Source: Aspidapion aeneum
Lineage: Eukaryota; Arthropoda; Insecta; Coleoptera; Brentidae
Assembly (NCBI GenBank): GCA_963576565.1
Contig: OY755048.1
Span: 1,742,501 to 1,806,500 of the forward strand
Length of the DNA stretch: 64,000 bases
Direction: 5' to 3'
Shown: piece after piece, positions 22,649 through 42,300 of the stretch
How positions within the stretch are numbered: position 1 is the stretch's first letter
How the letters are laid out: the number at the start of each line of letters is the position of its first letter
Made by a program: the position numbers and the translations under genes
The notes under the pieces: model-generated
What the model was told of the DNA's origin: nothing
Databases searched by the model: none
What the model saw: the letters and a program-made list of their open reading frames with translations, nothing else

Positions 22649-22752
22649 ATAAAAAAAAAGTGAATATATTTCCAAGAAAAATCCAAAAAAATAATAAAAA
22701 ACCATATAAAAAATCCAAAAAAATCGAAAAAGTGTAAAAACCCAAAAACGAT
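22649..22752 (+). promoter_or_regulatory. A-rich 5' leader of pAbp, likely autoregulatory
   Basis: The presumed 5' untranslated region contains a series of A tracts (for example AATAAAAAAAAAG, CCAAAAAAATAATAAAAAAC, AAAAAATCCAAAAAAATCG) separated by CC or T-rich spacers. In known PABP genes an oligo(A)-rich leader binds PABP itself and represses translation. The placement and composition here match that arrangement; function is inferred. Confidence 0.6.
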
Positions 22753-22838
22753 ACTTATAATTTTGTTTCGTTTGTTATGGGAGCATAGCTGTTTTCTGTG
22801 TATTTGTCTTCTAGAGAAACTGATCAATCAAAAAGTAA

Positions 22839-32428
<9,590 letters not shown>

Positions 32429-32475
32429 GACAACTACAGCTGCAAATGCACAGAAAAATTAAGATACCCTACTAA

Positions 32476-32932
32476 AATAAATATATATAAAAAATAAAAA
32501 AATTGCAAACATTATAAAGACAAAAAAAAGTTAAAACAAAACGAAACACTACCGATATCTTAGGTAATATTTTGTTCAGTAAAAGAACAAAATCAAAATT
32601 TGTTTTGACATTCATTCTTATGTTTTGTAACTTTTTGCTGCTCGTCTCATTTACTGTTTTCTAACAGTTATTTACTTTTGTGTTTCGCATTTTGACTAGT
32701 TGAAATATTTTTAAAATGACTATAAATATTTTGCCTCAAACCAGTTCACATTAGATATTATTATTATAATAGTCTTTCCAAAATAATTTCCCTTATAACT
32801 GAAAAAAAAAACGCTGAAATTATTTGGTAAAGATGCTGTGGAACATTTTTTAGTTCAAGTTTATTAATTTGTACTAGATATTACTTTGTTTAATGAAATT
32901 TGGTTTGTGGATTATTTCTTTGGGATAATAAA
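32476..32932 (+). terminator. pAbp polyadenylation signals
   Basis: Two AATAAA hexamers follow the stop codon: 32476-32481 (48 bp after it) and 32927-32932 (about 500 bp after it). The second is followed by TTGTATTCAT and a T-rich run (32950-32961), a more typical cleavage context. Alternative 3' ends are possible. Confidence 0.55.
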
Positions 32933-32947
32933 ACTTGTATTCATAAA

Positions 32948-33200
32948 AGTTTACTTTTTATTTTCTATCCACTTGTCTCCTGTTATAAGTTTGTCATAAA
33001 AATTTAAAAAATATAATAACAATAATATACATATAATAATTTAATGGCGGATAAAAACGCAATAAGCGTTAATCTGGCCTGAAAGGCAGAAGTGCTGTCG
33101 TAGGTCATGGATTAGTTTATTTATTTTTATTTGTAATCAATCTTTTTATTGATCGATTTGTATAGCAGTTTATTTTCGCCTGCTCTTCTAGTTTCTCTCG
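32948..33200. other. pAbp 3' flank, nothing recognised
   Basis: AT-rich sequence downstream of the likely poly(A) site, with no ORF or repeat seen. Confidence 0.4.
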
Positions 33201-33304
33201 TATCTCGGTAGATGGCGCTTCTTGCGAAAGTTTTCTCACTATTTACATAGGATTAGAGACAAAACCGTCTAATTTACTTCGCAAGAATGTTACATTGACC
33301 AAGC

Positions 33305-33352
33305 AGTGTTCTGAGGAGTCCTATAAGGACGAAACACTTAACTGTCAACACT
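33305..33352 (+). ncRNA. Type I hammerhead ribozyme
   Basis: All conserved core elements occur in the correct order. Helix I 5' strand AGTGTT (33305-33310); core CTGAGGA (33311-33317, matching CUGANGA); helix II GTCC/GGAC (33318-33321 and 33327-33330) closing loop TATAA; core GAAA (33331-33334); helix III ACA/TGT (33334-33336 and 33343-33345) with loop CTTAAC; cleavage triplet GTC, cut expected after C33346; helix I 3' strand AACACT (33347-33352), perfectly complementary to the 5' strand. No core position is substituted. Very short helix III type I hammerheads are typical of Penelope-like retroelements and retrozymes. A 10-bp inverted pair TTCTTGCGAA/TTCGCAAGAA lies just upstream (about 33211 and 33279). 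Confidence 0.85.
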
Positions 33353-33628
33353 TATTAGAGGTCCATTAGATCTTAGACCCCCCCGTTAAGCTTTCGAGCT
33401 ACCCACGGAAAAATATGAGAGAAACAAAAACTCCTTTTTACCCGATTAGCCACAAAACTTGTTTGATTTTTAAATTCACGGGTACTAAATTTCACGTTTG
33501 TTAATATAATATTAGTTGACTTTGTGGAAACAAAAATTATTTTCACAAATATTGACTGTAAATTGGGAGCAGCATGAGTTATTTTGTCTTGCAGTTAAGT
33601 CAATCAAATTTATATCTAATCACATATT

Positions 33629-34390
33629 CAGGGCTCTCGGGCACCTTCATATTTTATGCAAATGTTCATATTTTTTTCAGACTTCATAATTTTAGAAAAA
33701 CCTTCATATTTTTCCCCAATGAAGAAACTTCTGTCATAGAATAAGTGTGGAAATTTTCAATATTTTTCCTAATCTTGAATTTTGAGTTCCTTTTAGTTTA
33801 TTAATAGTTTGTTGCCTCTGAGAAAGTAGCCTTTTGTTTTATTATTCTTATGTTTGTTGCATTTTTTATGTTAGTTGTTTTGGTCATCCGTGGTTAGTTC
33901 TGAAAAAGTCTAATTGAGCAGGGCTTTTTCAGAAATTTATTATTTTACTCTGTAATGTTGAGTTTTTTTAAATGTTTGAGCTCGGAATAGGTATTTAAAG
34001 TATACCAATTATATCGAGTATACTTAAGTTTTCTGTGTTACTAGTTCTGTGTACTGGGTGTTTTGGTAAATTTTCACAAACGACTACTGCACTTATTTCA
34101 AAAGAGAGAAAATAGGGCATGGACGCACCCAGGAAAATCAAGAAATATATATTTTTGCTTAGTAAAAGTTTTCCTAAAAAAAAGTTGGGTTTGACCATTG
34201 ACTTCTAAAGGGCCTTATTCAAATCAATTGATTTGAAATAACAAGCCATTTGGTAGAGGTCCCAAAAAAAACTTAATTTTTTATTTATATCTCCTTCATA
34301 TTTTGTTTTCTTAATTTCATATTTTTCATAATTTTATTAAAAAAGTTCATATTTTTCATATTATTTTGCTGTTTATCTGATGAGAGCCCT
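33629..34390. mobile_element. hAT-like non-autonomous element (CAGGGCTCTC ends)
   Basis: CAGGGCTCTC at 33629 and GAGAGCCCTG at 34381-34390 are perfect inverted repeats starting with CAGGG, as in many hAT elements. CATATT occurs next to both ends (33623-33628 and 34391-34396), a possible remnant of an 8-bp duplication. The interior has 'ttcatattttt' words at both ends and no transposase. Confidence 0.65.
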
Positions 34391-34676
34391 GCATATTAAC
34401 AATACAGTCAATTGTGGAAACGACAAAAATTTAAAAAAATTGAAAGGATTTATCTGCAAAATATAAACTTTTAAAAATAAAGTTCTTTGTTCAAACATGG
34501 CAAAAAATGGTATAAATAAAGAGCCTTAGTAAACAGGATTTAACTTATTTTGTTAAAAAAGTAAAAAAACCTGGGAAAACAGTAGGTTATATTTTATTTG
34601 TAGAAAAATACAAAATTTATTAAATTTAAACGAAAATTAATTACAAGATAAAATAGGTTTGAAAACACCTAGAAAA

Positions 34677-35058
34677 TTATTTTATACTTTTAACAGCTCT
34701 TTGAGCAGCATCATCCAAATTTTCAGCAGTCTTAATATCTAAGCCTGATTCCTTAATGATCCTTCTGGCCTCTATTGCATTTGTACCTTCTAACCTCACA
34801 ATCAACGGTATTTTGAGGTCCATATTTTTAAGAGCTCCAACTATACCATTAGCAATAGTGGCACAATTGACTATACCACCAAATACATTAACTAGAATAG
34901 CTTTTACTGAAGGATCAGAAGTAATAATGTTAAATGCCGCTCGAACTTGGTCCTCTTTGACTGCTCCTCCTACATCCAAGAAATTGGCTGGTTCACCACC
35001 ATATAGCTTGATTATGTCCATTGTAGCCATAGCAAGGCCAGCACCATTTACCAAACAC
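34677..35058 (-). CDS. Suclg2: Suclg2 coding exon 4
   Basis: Residues 288-414, the CoA-ligase domain from [14 protein letters not shown] to ...[10 protein letters not shown] and TAA. Acceptor TTTTTAG at 35059-35065. Confidence 0.95.
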
Positions 35059-38000
35059 CTAAAAACATAATTTATTTAAATATTCCATTGAATTTATAGA
35101 CCTTTTTAAAAGGAAAAAAATTATAAGTTTACACTTGAAAACGGTTAGAGATACTTACTAACCGAAACGTTGTGTTTAAAATAAATACAGACAATGGAAG
35201 TCCAAAATTTTGTTTCAAGGACTAACATATTTTATTTTGATTTTCAACCTAAACAACATTTTCACCCAAAAATGACCAAGGTTGGAGGCCAGTTTAAAAA
35301 AAATAGGGGTAATATATTTCGTCCATTCGTTTATTTTTAGGTGAAAAAATAAACATCACTATGAAAATATTTGTCAGAAAATGCGTCAATGAAAATCAAT
35401 AATAACACTATGAGATGGAATTTGCTATTTTTTTAACCAGCTTAAATTCTGTTTTCTGGCAAATTTTTTCCTAGTGATGTTTTATTTTACACCATTGTTG
35501 AAAAAAAACTACTTTCAGAACTTGGGCACTTTTGGTTTTAGTTTATTACCCAATATTTCCAGTCATACCAATGTAGTTCAAGTTATATTTGGCAGCTTCT
35601 ACTTCTCTGGGGTCACTTTCTGTAACATCCTCCATGGAAAATATATCTTTTTGTCTAAACTTGGCATTGTCATCAAAATTTAGTTTAGCATCAACTGAAA
35701 TTACTTTTCCATCATCAGTTTCAACAAGAGGGTTAATTTCAATTTGAGTGGCATCAACTGCTACAAAAAGATTCCACATTTTCTTTAATTCTTGAGCAGC
35801 TTTATTCTTTAGATCGCCTTTAAAGTCAAGAAATTCTGCTAACTCATTTGCAGCGTTATCTGTAAGGCCTTCTAAAATGTCAATTGGGATCTTTTTTAGG
35901 AGATGTGGAGTTTTTTCAGCCACTGCTTCAATATCCATACCTCCTGCAGGCGAAACAAGTATAACAGGACCATTCATTTGTCGATCCATGGCAATGCAGA
36001 CATATGTTTCTCTTTTAATATTTACACTTTCAGCAATCATGATTTTTTTTACTGGAATACCTTCCTTTGGTGTTTGCTTAGTGATAAGATTGAAACCCAA
36101 CATTTGTTTAATAAGTTTGGGAATTTCCTCTCTTTTTTCAGTAATGTGGACACCACCTTTAAATCCATTATTAAAATGACCTTTACCTCTTCCACCAGCC
36201 AAAATTTGGGCCTTAATGACATATTCTTTAGCAGCTAAAACATAACTTGGTATGATATACTTTATAAATAAAAGTTTGAAGTTTAAAAATAAACTTCTTT
36301 ATAAGTAAAGTAGGTGTGATTTGAATGTTAAATCCTAGGGCCATAAGTATTTTTTTTAAAATTAGATCTAAAATTTCGAGTTATCATATGAAATCAATAA
36401 CCAAAAAATGAGGGTTTGGACCATAAAGGGGTTGCAAATTACAAAATTAAAATTTTTTCTGATAAGTAGTTTTTGTTTTAATTAAATTTTGGCTAAAATG
36501 TACACTTAAAAAATTAAGAGATCTCAAGAACTACTTACAGCAGAGTAGTGTTATGATATGGCTTATTTAAAAGGTCTTTAAAATACTTTTTGAATATGGT
36601 ATTATGGACATAAGTATTTTTTTAAAATTAAATCTTAAATTTATTTATCATATGAAATCAATAACCAAAAAATGGGGGTTTGGCAGACCATAAAGGTGTT
36701 ACAAATGACAAAATGAAAAAATTTTCTGATAAGTAGTTTTTGTTTAATTAAATATTAGCTAAAACATACACTAAAAAAAAATTAAGAAGATATCTCAAGA
36801 AGTAGTGTTATAATATGGCTTATTTCAAAGGTTTTTAAAATACTTTTTGAATATGGTATTATATTTTTCTTTTACATAATAAACAAAACTCAAATTTTTG
36901 AAAAAAAAATAATTTTTTATAAAATTATTTTAATTTTTTTCAAATAAATATAATTTTTTTCCTTAATGTTTTAGCAGAAACGAGTATATTATGGTTTTAG
37001 CAAGATTCTTATAAAATTTCAAGATAGAGAAATGATGGGTTCATGAAATAAAAAAATGTTGACCATAAAAATCAATGGAAAAATAGTAGGTATAGGAAAA
37101 GAATCAATTTAAAAAAATGCACAAATTAGATATTTTAGAGAAAAAATAACTAAATTACTTTAATCATTGTGACACATTATGTTGCATTTTTTAGCAAGAT
37201 TCTCACTAAATTTCAAGATGGAGATATTTTATAAACAATGTTAATAAAAATCCATGGAAAAATAGTATAGGAAAAGAATATATTTTTTGAAAAAATAAAC
37301 AAAACATATATTTTAGAGAAAAAATAACCAAATTATTTTAATCATTGTGACACATTAGCCAAAATGAATACAAAAAACATATCAAAAAAATACCTATTTG
37401 TATTTTTTATGATTTCATATTTTTCCTTAAAGTAATAGCCAACACTGGTAAACTTAACACTGTTATTTTTTCTCTAAAATGTCTGTTTTGTGTATTTTAT
37501 TATGAAAATTATAATTTTCTCACTCTTTTTTCCATGTATTTTTATTGGTAACATATTTTTTTTCAACATGAACCCATTTCTCTATCCTGATATTTGGTTA
37601 GATGTTGCTAAAAAAATAATTTATTTTGATTTTCAACAAAAATTGATCATGTGATACCTCATTGGAAATGTAGTAAAGACCTTTTAAATAAGCCCTATAT
37701 CACTATCCTGGATTAGGTAGTTCTTGAGATAGGTATCTTAAAGTCAAATTGGCAGTTTCTTTTATTTTCAAAATTTAATTAAAAAAACCCATATAACAAA
37801 ATTTTGAAATGTGGGATTTTTTATCCTATTTATGGGTAGAATAAATGTACCAAAAATTATCAAAATCGGTGAGATGGTTTGCCAAATCCCTGGTTGATTT
37901 GGTATGAAATGATGCCTACCAAAACTAATAAATGTCTATAGGCAGTAAACACTTACAAAATTTGTTAAGCTGACTGGAGCCAGTTTCATCCACCATACAA

Positions 38001-38199
38001 AAATCTTGAATTGCTACATTATTTTTCCTTAACAAATGTTTACTTTGATATTCCAGCAAGTTTAAGTATCGAACTGGAACCTAAAACAAAACACATTTAT
38101 AGGTTAGGAATCTGAATGGAAATATTTTAAAATTGTTAAGCTTACCCTTGAAACATCCTGGGGTGAGGCACATTTTCTTACACAATACCAAAGGGACAT
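34677..38199 (-). CDS. Suclg2: Succinyl-CoA ligase [GDP-forming] subunit beta, mitochondrial, complete 4-exon gene
   Basis: Exons 38199-38146, 38080-37957, 36234-35550 and 35058-34677 (minus) join in frame to 414 residues; the human protein has about 430. The enzyme makes GTP and succinate from succinyl-CoA in the mitochondrial matrix (TCA cycle) as a heterodimer with the alpha subunit. The short N-terminus [18 protein letters not shown] is a plausible import signal. Then come NLLEYQSK, the ATP-grasp nucleotide site ([10 protein letters not shown]), [11 protein letters not shown] and [13 protein letters not shown] (metal-binding Asn and Asp), the [12 protein letters not shown] signature and [10 protein letters not shown] of the ligase domain. 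The IVNCA.IANG and VRLEGTN motifs favour the GDP-forming over the ADP-forming isoform. The stop lies at 34677-34679, with possible poly(A) signals just beyond (34616-34621, 34593 region). Confidence 0.95.
35126..35190 (+). repeat. Degenerate hammerhead-like sequence in Suclg2 intron 3
   Basis: Helix II-like GGTTAG/CTAACC followed by GAAACGTTGTG (35163-35173), with TTGAAAA where CUGANGA is required (two core changes). Helix III would be the self-complementary AACGTT. Probably an inactive relic of the same type of retroelement ribozyme. Confidence 0.4.
35550..36234 (-). CDS. Suclg2: Suclg2 coding exon 3
   Basis: Residues 60-287, starting [18 protein letters not shown] and ending at YIGMTGNIG. 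Holds the whole ATP-grasp fold. Acceptor TATGTTTTAG, donor ATTGG|GTAATA. Confidence 0.95.
36335..37620. repeat. Duplicated blocks in Suclg2 intron 2
   Basis: A block of about 260 bp starting CATAAGTATTTTTTT and containing TATGAAATCAATAACCAAAA occurs twice (36340-36600 and 36605-36870). A second block containing ATCAATGGAAAAATAGTA... and TTTAGAGAAAAAATAAC occurs at about 37015-37170 and 37205-37350, and inverted at about 37455-37600. No coding sequence. Confidence 0.65.
37957..38080 (-). CDS. Suclg2: Suclg2 coding exon 2
   Basis: Residues 19-59, the N-terminal strand [20 protein letters not shown]. Acceptor TTGTTTTAG, donor TTTT|GTAAGT. The split Ser codon is completed by exon 3. Confidence 0.9.
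38146..38199 (-). CDS. Suclg2: Suclg2 coding exon 1
   Basis: Eighteen codons from ATG 38199 to the AGG|GTAAGC donor, encoding the basic, acid-poor start of a mitochondrial targeting peptide. The short exon is supported by the phase-0 join to exon 2, which gives [17 protein letters not shown]. Confidence 0.8.
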
Positions 38200-38726
38200 T
38201 TTAAAGTTTTGCTTGTTTAAATTTTATTCCATCCAAAGTCCAATTAATTCTATAATTAGGTAATTTCTTATCTGGGAAATAAATAAATGTTGCTGATTTT
38301 CTACTTAAAATTACAAGTTAAGAACTTGAATATGGAATATAAGAAAAATATGGCAAAACACAATTTTAAAAAACTTAACGAAAAAATAAAAAAAAAACAC
38401 TATGGGATTAAATGTTTACTTTATAAAATCACCTGCTTTGTGGATCAGTTCTCTCTGCATGAGAACAAAAACAAAAACCTTGAAAATCTTACTGTAGGCA
38501 ACCCAACAAAGCATATTTTAGATAATTGGTTTGTAACTGCCTGCCTATCTACATCCAGTGTAGGTTTTTATACTTATTTACTTAAGGCACTTAAACGCGA
38601 TTATGGGTTTAATCGCGATTAAGTCCTTGTTTGTCACATACAAAACAACAAAGAGCGAGAATGGATTAGCTAAGCGTTGTTACGGTGCATCTGAGGGTTA
38701 ATCTGTGAGTGTAGGTACCTATTTAC

Positions 38727-38756
38727 CACGGATCACCTTTTGTTAGGTGATCCGTG
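38727..38756. repeat. Perfect hairpin CACGGATCACCT, copy 1
   Basis: A 12-bp perfect stem, CACGGATCACCT/AGGTGATCCGTG, with a 6-base loop. The same stem core (ACGGATCACCT) with a 2-base loop occurs at 59555-59578; both are preceded by TAC. It lies between Suclg2 and the esterase-like gene. Confidence 0.7.
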
Positions 38757-38789
38757 TATTTACCATAAACATTCTTTCTACAGATTCAG

Positions 38790-38950
38790 CAGTGGCGTAC
38801 CCAGAAATATGTCTTGGAGGGGGGGCCCGAAGCCTCATGATGTCGCATTTTAACCTATTTTTTCATGAAATATGTAGAAAATATGTAAACAAATCTAAGT
38901 CTTGGGAGGGGGGCGGGCCCCCGAGGCCCCCACCCCTGGGTGCGCCCATG
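38790..38950. mobile_element. hAT-like MITE (CAGTGGCGTACCCAG)
   Basis: CAGTGGCGTACCCAG at the left and CTGGGTGCGCCCATG at the right are inverted repeats with a few mismatches. GATTCA borders both sides (38783-38788 and 38951-38956). G-rich and C-rich subterminal runs; no ORF. Related fragments occur at 25240, 26505 and 28377. Confidence 0.65.
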
Positions 38951-38975
38951 GATTCACAAACAAATAATTACAAAA

Positions 38976-39324
38976 CTAATAATCGAAATTAATTTCTGTG
39001 TCCCTTTCACGAAGTCTTTTTTTTAGCAGGAAAATACAGATAGCTAATATGACCAAGAGAGCAGCTACTAGGGCAATTAAAGAAAACATCGCATGCTTAA
39101 AGTTGGTATTATTGGCTTCTCTGAATTTTGGTAGCTGGTTGGGAACATCCAACTTTTTATAGGCAGCGACTTTTGGTAATAATTGGTTCCAAAAAGATAT
39201 CCGCTGTAACTTTTCTTTAGATGACAGTTTGGACGTCATTTTAACATAGAATTCTTCAACATAAGGATCAAAAGATGTATATTTTCGCCATAGTCTTAGT
39301 CGATTTGTTTGAGGGGTTGGATTT
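38976..39324 (-). CDS. Esterase-like gene, coding exon 4
   Basis: Residues 496-611, from NPTPQTNRLRLW to the TAG at 38976-38978. Contains the transmembrane helix and cytosolic tail. Confidence 0.9.
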
Positions 39325-42300
39325 CTAAAAAAAATCATTTATTAAACGGCATGCAACAAGGAGCTTGTTATCAATGTTTTCGAGGAGAAACAGAAAAAAA
39401 AACCGGACCGAACCTTTATAGGAAACTTACCCGAAATTAATAAAATCAATCCACAAATTCTTGACGTAGTTGCTCAATCGAGCTTCATTTTTTGTAAATC
39501 TACGGGTTTCAGTGTCCTTAAACATTGTGGGGCCAAAAAGTAGAAACAAATCAGTAGTTATCGACTCTTCTGTTGAATTTAGACGAAGGTCAGCTTCATC
39601 CATAAAATACACAAATATGGGTTGGACATAGGAACTTAAATATGAAAGTTGCAAATAATGTGGAGCTTCAACTTTTGCTTCGAATTCCATAGTTCGCATT
39701 TCATCGAATAATTTAGCATTTTCGTTTGACAAAAAATATTTCCAGTTGATAAGTTCCAGTAACAAATCAAAACTTTCTGAGTCTGTCACTCGGTACAGCT
39801 TTAAAATTTCTGGTATTTTAAATTTTTCCAAAAAATATTGGAAGTGTTGGGAGTCCTGATTTAAGTCAAAGTATGTAATTGATTTTGCGACGCCAGATAG
39901 CAGAGGTACTTGGGCAAATTGACTTTGTTGGAAAGCCTTTGTAGGTTCCATAGGTAAGTATCTGTTATTTTCTGACAAAAAACTATCTACTACTGGTAGA
40001 AACATATCTTGATGATCAGTGTCAACATTCTGGGAGTACTCTCTGAGCGCTTTTAAAATATTATCCGTGGTTTTGGCTCTCAGGCATTTAAAATAGGCAT
40101 TAGGATGGTAGACACTACATCCTAAAAGAGTTAAAAGCTGCTTTGAGGCAGCTATCGGGTCATTCTGAGTTTGCCAAGGGCTAACTGCACTGCCTGAAGA
40201 AATTATTGCTCTTTGAAAAAGACCTACAACAAAACAAACATGAGGTCGTGAAGAGAGCATATCAGAGGTGTCGCTTATAAATTCAAAAAAATCTATAAAA
40301 ATTAAAGGGTTTTTTGAGGGGGAGAGGGAGCGAAAGGTAGGAGGACAAATTGTTAAAATCTTATTTCGTCTAAAGTGGTCGTGTAAAGTGATTTCTAGGT
40401 AATTTAGTATTCTAAACCAAAATAAATATTAATTGAGTCAATACTGTCAAAATGATATGTCAAAAACTGACAACTTAATCTGTTTTTACGCCAGGAATTA
40501 TTAAAAATACCTGACCAAGCCTAATTTAATAAAATTTGATTACTTAAATAAAAGTGGAATCAAATTTCTAGAATTTTTAATTTTTAACATAAATTGCCAA
40601 CTCTTGGGCACCAAACTCGGCACCAAAGCATACACTTTTAATAAAATTACATAATTGCATCCTGTTTGAGATTGGTTGTCAGTGTGATAATTAAATAGAT
40701 ATTTGAGAAATAATGATATTATACATTATGTGAAAAATATTTTTTTTTTAATTAAAATTATTGTATTTCAAACTTACTTAAAAAGAAAAAGTCATAAGAC
40801 AGCTTTTATTTATATATAAAAATTTGTATCGATTGCTGGTACTGTATACTATCTGTATAATTATTTTTTTACTATAACTCACCTACGCGTCGTTTAATTT
40901 TGTTCTTGTTCCACTAATTTAGTTGGCGGAAAAAATATTAACATTTTTCCTAATTACTTAACAGACCTTGTAGTTTTGATAATAACAAAGTTAACAATAT
41001 AAATTTATATAAGTATAAATATAAAGTCTCTAACCTACATAGGGATTAACAGTTTACAAAAGAATCGCCCTGTATTTTCTTACAATTACAAAGCTAAGTA
41101 AAACAATGTACACCGTATAACAAGGGCGTTCTTCTAGTTATAACAAGTAGTAAAATTAAGAAGGTATCTTAAACTGCATAAGCGGTATAAACCAAAGTTT
41201 GAGACTACTACTTTTTACATGATTTTTTAAATATCAACATGTCTCTTTCAGCATATTAGAAAATTACAAAACTTAAATTTTTGTCTCATATCATGTAATA
41301 AGCCGACAAACTGTGTCAAGTTTCATTGCAAAATTCCTATTAACGCAGTAGCTACAATAAATAATGTAAAAAAAACAGTAAAAATGTCAGCAAAGTTGTT
41401 GTTGCCCAGTATAGTGAAACCTCTCCTTGCAGACACCTCTATTAAGCGGATACTCCCTTTAGGAGGACAAATTTGTTGGAACCAAGCTTTTCCCAATTTT
41501 TTTACATGTAAAATTCACTCCTATAACTGGACACTCTAATAACCTGACTTCTGACAACGGGACGGAGCGCTGCACGACATGTTCATAAATATTGTGTAGT
41601 ATGTTGGCAACAACGCACTTTTCATCTGGGGAATTACCTCTTTGCGTTTTAATGCGGAAACTAAATAGTTCTGTCGTATTTACAACATATTTTATTCGGC
41701 GGGAATGCTGAGTTTTATTTTTATTGTTCAGTTGGGTAGGGAACGTCCGTAAATTACGTAAGTAAAAAAATCAGGATTTTTGACCCCCCCCTCCCACCTG
41801 GTAATTCCTGAGAATACTTGAAAATTCTATGACATATCTTGAGAATCTTTAAAATCCGCTTCACAATTCGTGGAAATCTTTAAAAAACCATTAGAAAATC
41901 TTAAGTTGTTCCTGAAATTCTTTGGAAATCCCCTGGTAATTCCTGGAAATATTTAGAAATCCCATAGTAATTCCTGAGAATCTTTGGAAATCCTATGGAA
42001 GCCCTGGAAATCTTTGGAAATTCCATGATAATTCATGAGAATCTTTAAAATTCCCCGGAGTCTTTGGTAATTCCTGGAAATTTTTAAAAAACCTATTGAA
42101 ATCCTATGGCAATTCCTGAGAATCTTTGAAATTTCCATGACAATTTCTGAAAATCTTTGAAAAGTCCACAGTTAATCCTGGATATTTTTAATACTTATAG
42201 CAAATCCCAAGAACCTTCGGAAATCCTATTGCAATTCCTCAGAATCTTAGAAATTCTCCTAACAACAAAAACTCATGGCAATTTTCTGAAAATCTTTGCA

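Noticed and set aside
35877..36238. Plus-strand ORFs over Suclg2 exon 3
   Set aside because: Antisense shadows of the ligase coding exon.
38287..38622. Plus-strand ORF of 111 codons next to Suclg2 exon 1
   Set aside because: Lys/Asn-rich AT-driven composition, no domain, and it overlaps the likely Suclg2 promoter.
41408..41560. Possible pogo/Tigger-type element edge (GTATAGTGAAACCTCTCC)
   Set aside because: No inverted partner or TA-bounded end was found, so it is not called as an element.
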